Part shown: positions 5,921 through 9,595 of the stretch, one piece after another | Layout: each line of letters begins with the position of its first letter | Numbering within the stretch: the first letter of the stretch is position 1 | Origin: Acetobacteraceae bacterium | Lineage (GTDB): Bacteria > Pseudomonadota > Alphaproteobacteria > Acetobacterales > Acetobacteraceae | Assembly (NCBI GenBank): GCA_947476855.1 | Contig: CANJSR010000168.1 | Span: 1-9,595 of the forward strand | Direction: 5' to 3' | DNA: 9,595 nt | Position numbers and translations under genes: made by a program | The notes under the pieces: generated by a model | Databases searched by the model: none | Seen by the model: the letters and a program-made list of their open reading frames with translations, nothing else | Told to the model about the DNA's origin: nothing

Positions 5921-7012
5921 TTACTTCACCGCGGGAGTGGTTGGCGTGGCTGGCGTGGCTGGCGTGGCTGGCGTGGCTGGAGCAGGCTTCGGACCCGCCG
6001 CGCGTAATGCATTCAGCTTCTGCAACAGTTCGAACCAGAATGGGCCGCCGAGGGATGCCATCAGCCCGGTCATCAGCAATCCCACGATCTTTAGCGGAAC
6101 CGCCCAGCCCCACGACGCCAAGATGTCCTCCCCCTTCGCGCCATAGCAGGCCCCCGGGCTGAACGGCTGATCAATGATTTCGTTGCCGGCCTTGTCGTGC
6201 ACCGGGTTTCCATAGGCATCGACCCTGCGGGTCGTGCCAAAGCAGGCCTGCCACCCAATCGGCAGCGGCCCGAAGGCGGCATTTAATTTCCCATTCTCCA
6301 CTTCCTTCGCGACGAGGGCCTGGGCCTTCTTCACCCCCTCATCGAGCTTGGCGTCCGGCGGCGCGATCGTCGCCGCATAGGCCGCAACCTTGTCACGCAG
6401 TGTCTGGTCGCCCGACAGCCGGTAAGCGACCTGTATGCTATCCGCATTCACCGCCGCGGCCAGGAGGAAGCCAGTCCAGAACAAACAGAGTGTCGCTCGG
6501 CGCTTGTACCAGCCCGTGGCCCGTTCCATGGTCGAATCATACCATGCCTCGATCCCCTTGATGGCCTTGTTGAGGTCGGCCTCGGCCGTGGCCAGGATCG
6601 GGGTCAGCGCGGTTCTGAGCGAGGCGTTGGGCTGCCCCAGAGCCTCGACGCTGGCATGCAACGCACCAAATGTCAGGGTGCCGTCCGCCGCGCGGGCAGG
6701 CCGGAGCGCGCTGATCAGCGCCAGCGCGAAGCTGTTGGCTGACAGGTACGAGGGTTTCTCTTGTTTCAGTCTCTCGATTTCCGGCACCAACTTGACCAGG
6801 GGGTGCCGGAGCACGGCCGCCGCAACGGACGGCTGTTCGGCGGCACACGTTATAGGGCCGAGCATGTAGATGATTGCGGCTTCGAGGTTGGCTGCGCGCC
6901 ATGACAGGGAGCGGGATATCCATTCCTGGAGTACCGAGCAGAACAGCGAAACCATCAAATACATCAGAACAAGGCCAATCGTGATGTCGAGGATGGGTGA
7001 TCCCGTCATCAT
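5921..7012 (-). CDS. Membrane protein of unknown function with Ala-Thr-Pro repeat tail
   Basis: A 363-residue protein that I cannot assign to a named family. Three membrane segments are visible: 8-28 (ITIGLVLMYLMVSLFCSVLQ), about 174-192 (a hydrophobic run ending LLAAAVNAD) and about 306-325. The last is followed by a conserved-looking GGPFWFELLQKLNALR (322-337), in which an aromatic patch leads into an amphipathic helix. The first segment leads into EWISRSLSWRAANLEAAI, which should lie on the cytoplasmic side by the positive-inside rule. The stretch between segments 1 and 2 is helical. The region from 193 to 305 carries four cysteines if Cys257 and Cys289 are counted with Cys176 and Cys56 outside it; only Cys257 and Cys289 are within it, and they could pair if periplasmic. 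The tail (about 342-360) is Pro-Ala-Thr repeats. GGGGAG about 6 nt before the ATG supports this start; a second ATG follows immediately. It has no operon partner in the window. Confidence 0.82.
   Translation of the reverse strand: MMTGSPILDITIGLVLMYLMVSLFCSVLQEWISRSLSWRAANLEAAIIYMLGPITCAAEQPSVAAAVLRHPLVKLVPEIERLKQEKPSYLSANSFALALISALRPARAADGTLTFGALHASVEALGQPNASLRTALTPILATAEADLNKAIKGIEAWYDSTMERATGWYKRRATLCLFWTGFLLAAAVNADSIQVAYRLSGDQTLRDKVAAYAATIAPPDAKLDEGVKKAQALVAKEVENGKLNAAFGPLPIGWQACFGTTRRVDAYGNPVHDKAGNEIIDQPFSPGACYGAKGEDILASWGWAVPLKIVGLLMTGLMASLGGPFWFELLQKLNALRAAGPKPAPATPATPATPATPTTPAVK
5934..5987. repeat. 9-bp tandem repeat inside the membrane-protein gene
   Basis: Four perfect copies of GGCGTGGCT run from 5943 to 5978, with a degenerate copy on each side (GGAGTGGTT at 5934-5942 and GGAGCAGGC at 5979-5987). 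On the coding (minus) strand they encode Ala-Thr-Pro triplets in the C-terminal tail. Since the unit is a multiple of 3, copy-number changes would alter tail length without frameshift. Confidence 0.9.
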
Positions 7013-7115
7013 ATTTACTCCCCGTATATCTTATTGCCACCATGAATGAGGCATGGCATGCATCCTGGGGATATTCGTTACAATCGTCAATCCAACCCCT
7101 GGTGGGACACAATAT

Positions 7116-7130
7116 AGTCCGTTCCGGACT
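7116..7130. promoter_or_regulatory. Operator-like palindrome upstream of the membrane-protein gene
   Basis: AGTCCG (7116-7121) and CGGACT (7125-7130) form a perfect inverted repeat with a 3-nt centre, about 105 bp upstream of the start at 7012. On the minus strand the palindrome runs directly into TATATT (complement of 7111-7116), a possible -10 box. No good -35 box is seen. A regulator-binding role is inferred only from this placement. Confidence 0.3.
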
Positions 7131-7171
7131 TCAGATTTCTTTCCAGTATGTACTCATCTCGTCACTTACGC

Positions 7172-7198
7172 AGCCGGATCGGGTCACCCGATCCGGCT
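7172..7198 (-). terminator. Long perfect hairpin after the dehydrogenase gene
   Basis: A 12-bp perfect stem, 7172-7183 with 7187-7198, around a 3-nt loop. It lies 16 bp past the stop of the minus-strand dehydrogenase gene, between it and the next minus-strand gene. No T-run follows on either strand. A transcription-ending or mRNA-stabilising role is likely. Confidence 0.6.
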
Positions 7199-7214
7199 CC
7201 GGCTCAGTCCCGCT

Positions 7215-8144
7215 CTACTCCGGCTGCCCCTTCTTATGCGCCAGCAACGCCATCAGCCGCCGATCCCGCCACTCCTGCCGCACCGGCTGCAAATTCGCCG
7301 GCAGTTCCGCCCGCCGCGAGGCCTGCAACCGCCCGACCAGTTCAGCGTCCCAATCCAGTGGAGTCATCTGCCGCTGCATCGCCGCGTACAACGGCCCATA
7401 CCGGTCGCAGTAATCCGCCAGCCCACCCGGTGCGTTCAGGTCGATCGTCTCCAGCGGCCCCATGAAGCTCCACCGCAGCCCCAGCCCGTGCTTCACCAGC
7501 GCGTCCAGATCGGCCGGAGAGATTACGTCATCGGCGATCAGCCGGAACGCCTCGGCCAGGAGTGCGCCCTGCAGGCGGTTCAGCGCGAACCCGTCCATCT
7601 CCTTCTTGACGGTAGCTGGAACCTGGCCGGCGCGCGCCATCAGGTCCCGCGTCCGCTCCACCACCGCCGGATCGGTCCAGGGCGCGGGGCAAAGCTCCAC
7701 CACCGGCACCAGGTAAGGCGGGTTCACCGGATGGGCGACCAGGCAGCGCGCCCGCCCGCGCAGCCCCTCGGTAAAGGCGCTGGCGGGAATGCCGCTGGTG
7801 GAGCTTGCCAGCACGGCGTCGGCCGGTGCCGCGCGGTCTAGTTCCTCGAACAACGCGGTCTTCTCAGGAACGCGTTCCGGCCCGTTTTCCTGCACGTGGA
7901 CGACGTCCTTCACCGCCTCCCACATCGACTGGTGGGGCGTGATGCGGGCCAGCACGGTCTCTGGCTCATCCTGGATCAGGCCGGCCTGGTGCAGTTCGGG
8001 CAGGCGGTCGGCGATGAATTCCATGGCGGCGGGGATCTGGTGGGCGAACTTGTCCCACAGCGCGACCTGAAAGCCCGAGCGGGCGAAGACGATCGACCAG
8101 GCACGCCCGATCAATCCGGCTCCAATGACGGCGACTTTGGTCAT
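7215..8144 (-). CDS. 3-hydroxyacyl-CoA dehydrogenase family protein, L-gulonate 3-dehydrogenase/lambda-crystallin type
   Basis: A 309-residue NAD-dependent dehydrogenase, full length. The Rossmann fold starts at once with VAVIGAGLIGRAW (4-16); Asp31 at the end of the second strand favours NAD. SSTSG (114-118) and AHPVNPPYLVPVVE (137-150) hold the catalytic His138-Glu150 pair, and FALNRLQ (186-192) supplies Asn189. The C-terminal helical domain has SPADLDALVKHGLGLRW (209-225), GPLETIDLNAPGG and, near the end, EWRDRRLMALLAHKK. This order and wording closely match the vertebrate lambda-crystallin (CRYL1) type, which oxidises L-gulonate; carnitine and other 3-hydroxy-acid dehydrogenases share the fold, so the substrate is open. 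The frame stays open 66 codons upstream to 8342, but the fold begins at the ATG at 8142-8144, with AAGGAA about 7 nt before it. It is transcribed divergently from the neighbouring SDR gene. Confidence 0.9.
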   Translation of the reverse strand: MTKVAVIGAGLIGRAWSIVFARSGFQVALWDKFAHQIPAAMEFIADRLPELHQAGLIQDEPETVLARITPHQSMWEAVKDVVHVQENGPERVPEKTALFEELDRAAPADAVLASSTSGIPASAFTEGLRGRARCLVAHPVNPPYLVPVVELCPAPWTDPAVVERTRDLMARAGQVPATVKKEMDGFALNRLQGALLAEAFRLIADDVISPADLDALVKHGLGLRWSFMGPLETIDLNAPGGLADYCDRYGPLYAAMQRQMTPLDWDAELVGRLQASRRAELPANLQPVRQEWRDRRLMALLAHKKGQPE

Positions 8145-8270
8145 GCGGCTGTTCCTTCCCTGCACTGTTCCAGCCGGCGGATACCACCGGGGCCGAGGTC
8201 GGGGCAAACCGGGCTGGATGGGATCGTGCCGAATGGGATAGGACCGGTCAGACACAGGAGGAACCAATCC
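8145..8270. promoter_or_regulatory. Shared divergent promoter region of the two dehydrogenase genes
   Basis: This 126-bp gap separates the divergent starts at 8144 (minus) and 8271 (plus), so both promoters should lie in or near it. It holds ribosome-binding sites at both ends: AAGGAA on the minus strand, and AGGAGGA at 8256-8262 on the plus strand. It also holds two ATGGGAT direct repeats (8218-8224 and 8233-8239) spaced 15 bp start to start, a possible regulator site. No clear consensus -35/-10 boxes are seen. Confidence 0.5.
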
Positions 8271-9032
8271 ATGATCGACCCGCTTGTCCTTTCCGCCGAT
8301 CCGCCGGCTGGCACCCGAGTCCTGATCACCGGCGGCGCCCATGGCATCGGGCGCGCCACCGCCGACGCCTATGCGGCGCGCGGCGGGAAGATCTGCATCC
8401 TCGATCGTTCCGTCGTGCCAGCCGCGCCGGCTGACTGGATCTGCGTGGAGGGCTCGGTCACCGTTGCCGCCGATATCGAGCGGGCCTTCATCGAGATGGA
8501 TCGCGCCTGGGGCGGCGTCGATGTCGCCTTCGCGAACGCGGGCATGAGCTCCAACAAGCCCAGCCTGGAGCTGACCGAGGCGGAATGGCGCCTGGTGCTG
8601 GATGTGAATTTGACCGGCGTGTTCCTGACCGCGCAGGCGGCGGGGCGTCGGATGGTGGCGGCGGGGTCGGGGCTGATCCTGGCGACCAGCAGCATCTACG
8701 GCCTGACCGCGGCGCCGAACCGGGTGGCCTATACGACGACCAAGGGCGCGGTGTCTCAGCTCGTGCGGACGCTGGCCAGTGAGTGGGGACCGTCCGGCGT
8801 GCGCGTGAACGGCATCGCGCCGGGCTATGTGCAGACGGCGATGGTTGAGGGGTTGATCCAGGAGGGCAAGCTGGACCGTGCTCCCTTGCTGGCCCGGACG
8901 ACGATGCGGCGGCTGGGCCGGCCGGCGGATATCGCGGGGATGGCGTGTTTCCTGGCGTCTCCCGCGGCGTCGTGGATCAACGGCACGATCATGTCGGTGG
9001 ATGGCGGCTGGATGGCGAATGGCGGTCCGTAG
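8271..9032 (+). CDS. Short-chain dehydrogenase/reductase (SDR), classical type
   Basis: A 253-residue classical SDR, normal in length and with every key residue. The cofactor loop is TGGAHGIG (20-27). Asp45 at the end of the second strand (CILDRS) indicates NAD(H) rather than NADP(H). NAG (89-91) and the catalytic tetrad Asn113, Ser141, Tyr154 and Lys158 (YTTTK) are present. PG (184-185) and the C-terminal INGTIMSVDGGW follow the family pattern. It would oxidise a secondary alcohol or reduce a ketone; the substrate is not readable. I chose the ATG at 8271, with a strong AGGAGGA 8 nt upstream; the frame is open back to 7896, but that part lies antisense to the divergent gene and has no SDR similarity. 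Pairing with the lambda-crystallin-type dehydrogenase suggests one pathway, such as sugar-acid or hydroxy-acid breakdown; that link is inferred. Confidence 0.93.
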   Translation: MIDPLVLSADPPAGTRVLITGGAHGIGRATADAYAARGGKICILDRSVVPAAPADWICVEGSVTVAADIERAFIEMDRAWGGVDVAFANAGMSSNKPSLELTEAEWRLVLDVNLTGVFLTAQAAGRRMVAAGSGLILATSSIYGLTAAPNRVAYTTTKGAVSQLVRTLASEWGPSGVRVNGIAPGYVQTAMVEGLIQEGKLDRAPLLARTTMRRLGRPADIAGMACFLASPAASWINGTIMSVDGGWMANGGP

Positions 9033-9050
9033 GGGCCGACGCGCCTACGG
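9027..9050. terminator. Hairpin covering both stop codons of a convergent gene pair
   Basis: CCGTAGG (9027-9033) pairs perfectly with CCTACGG (9044-9050) around a 10-nt loop. One arm holds the SDR stop TAG (9030-9032); the other holds the TAG of the opposing gene (complement of 9045-9047). The gap between the genes is only 12 bp, so this is the only visible candidate for a shared bidirectional terminator. It has no T-run. Confidence 0.5.
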
Positions 9051-9539
9051 GTGTAGCTGCATGTAGCGCATCGCCGCGAGCATGACCCCGAATCCGGCGA
9101 CCATCATGGTTCCGAGTCGGATGGTCATGTCGCGGCGCAGCAGCTCGATCGCGCCCCGTTGTTCGGAGCGGAAGCGCCCCATGTCGGCGCGGAGTTCGGC
9201 CTGAAAGGTGCCCATGTCGCCTTTCACCTCCGCCCGGAACGCCGCCATGTCGCCCTTGAGTTCGGTGCGGACGTGCGCGATGTCGGCTTTGAGCTCGGTG
9301 CGGACCTGCGCGATATCGGCCTTCAGTTCCGCACGGATCGCCATCATGTCCGTGCGTAGCACCGCCATCTCCGCCAGCAGCGCCGCCCCCGACCGCTCAA
9401 CATCGCCCTTGGTCGCGAGTTCCGCTTCGTGCAACGCATCCGCCACGGCCCCGGTCACCCCGGCCGCCTGCTGCGCGCTGAACCCTGAGCTTTCGAGCTT
9501 GTCCGCCATTTTCAACGTGTCAAAAGGTACCGCGTTCAT
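9045..9539 (-). CDS. CCDC90/DUF1640-like coiled-coil protein with C-terminal membrane anchor
   Basis: A 164-residue protein. The head has FDTLKMADKLESSGFSAQQA (6-25), matching the FDT-K and L-E-x-x-GF pattern of the CCDC90/DUF1640 family, whose eukaryotic members include mitochondrial MCUR1 and CCDC90B. Residues 60-136 are seven 11-residue repeats of the form E-L-K-A-D-I/M-A-x-V/F-R-T, giving an uninterrupted charged coiled coil, probably a stalk. Residues 143-160 (GTMMVAGFGVMLAAMRYM) are a single membrane anchor, as in the family. The head and stalk should face the cytoplasm. The bacterial function is not known to me; a scaffold or assembly role is only inferred. I set the start at the ATG at 9537-9539, where the family similarity begins and GAGGTG lies about 8 nt upstream. 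The frame is open 11 codons further. It converges on the SDR gene. Confidence 0.82.
   Translation of the reverse strand: MNAVPFDTLKMADKLESSGFSAQQAAGVTGAVADALHEAELATKGDVERSGAALLAEMAVLRTDMMAIRAELKADIAQVRTELKADIAHVRTELKGDMAAFRAEVKGDMGTFQAELRADMGRFRSEQRGAIELLRRDMTIRLGTMMVAGFGVMLAAMRYMQLHP
9132..9362. repeat. Seven 33-bp tandem repeats encoding the coiled-coil stalk
   Basis: Degenerate 33-bp units encode the 11-residue repeats of the CCDC90-like protein. The two central units (residues 71-81 and 82-92) differ by one residue only, pointing to recent duplication; the outer units are more diverged. Confidence 0.75.
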
Positions 9540-9595
9540 CCTCTCACACCTCGGATCAATCCAGCACGACAATCAGGCACATCAGCGGTTGCCAG
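9540..9595. other. Upstream region of the CCDC90-like gene, cut by the window edge
   Basis: These 56 bp contain the minus-strand ribosome-binding region (GAGGTG and GAGAGG next to the start) and presumably part of the promoter. No other gene can be supported in so short a piece. Confidence 0.35.

Noticed and set aside
5934..5987. Short tandem repeat as a CRISPR array
   Set aside because: The unit is 9 bp, contiguous, without spacers, and in frame in a coding region.
6537..7112. A 191-codon minus-strand frame overlapping the membrane-protein gene
   Set aside because: No domain; the overlapping frame has membrane segments, a good ribosome-binding site and a sensible composition.
7896..8270. 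N-terminal extension of the SDR gene by 125 codons
   Set aside because: The extension lies antisense to the divergent dehydrogenase and carries no SDR similarity. The ATG at 8271 has a strong ribosome-binding site and gives a normal family length.
8145..8342. N-terminal extension of the minus-strand dehydrogenase by 66 codons
   Set aside because: It crosses the divergent promoter region and runs into the SDR gene; the Rossmann fold begins immediately after the ATG at 8144.

Overview
This is a high-GC chromosomal window with dense genes, codons strongly biased to G or C in the third position, and clear Shine-Dalgarno sites before most genes. Gene content fits an alphaproteobacterium: CoxE/XdhC-type molybdenum-enzyme maturation genes, a MoeA-like/MobA-like fusion, a PEP-CTERM protein and a CCDC90-like coiled-coil protein. 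Something near Rhodospirillales/Acetobacteraceae is my guess; the lineage is inferred from gene content only. I see no rRNA, tRNA, insertion sequence, prophage or CRISPR array.

Left third (1-3447, plus strand): a four-gene run that looks like the accessory end of a CO-dehydrogenase/xanthine-oxidase-family molybdenum hydroxylase operon. It holds the C-terminal part of a CoxE-like VWA protein (cut by the window edge), a separate XdhC N-terminal-domain protein, a separate XdhC C-terminal Rossmann-domain protein, and a fused molybdopterin-binding/nucleotidyltransferase protein. The two XdhC halves are separated by a pair of inverted REP-like hairpin repeats. The last two genes overlap by ATGA. 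Together these would make, modify and insert the molybdenum cofactor of an enzyme whose structural genes probably lie upstream, outside the window.

Middle (3448-7214): an AT-rich spacer precedes a secreted PEP-CTERM protein (plus). It converges, through a strong hairpin, on an FAD-dependent amine-oxidase-family gene (minus). Next is an unrecognised three-segment membrane protein (minus) whose C-terminal tail is encoded by a 9-bp tandem repeat.

Right third (7215-9595): a divergent pair of NAD-dependent dehydrogenases shares a 126-bp promoter region. One is a lambda-crystallin/L-gulonate-dehydrogenase-type 3-hydroxyacyl-CoA dehydrogenase family protein (minus); the other is a classical short-chain dehydrogenase (plus). 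The pair looks like a small catabolic module for a hydroxy or sugar acid. The SDR gene converges, with a hairpin covering both stop codons, on a small CCDC90/DUF1640-like membrane-anchored coiled-coil protein (minus) built on seven 11-residue repeats.

The clearest points of interest are the split XdhC with repeats in the gap, the repeat-tailed membrane protein, and the bacterial CCDC90-like protein. I do not see evidence strong enough to claim a wholly new multi-gene system.
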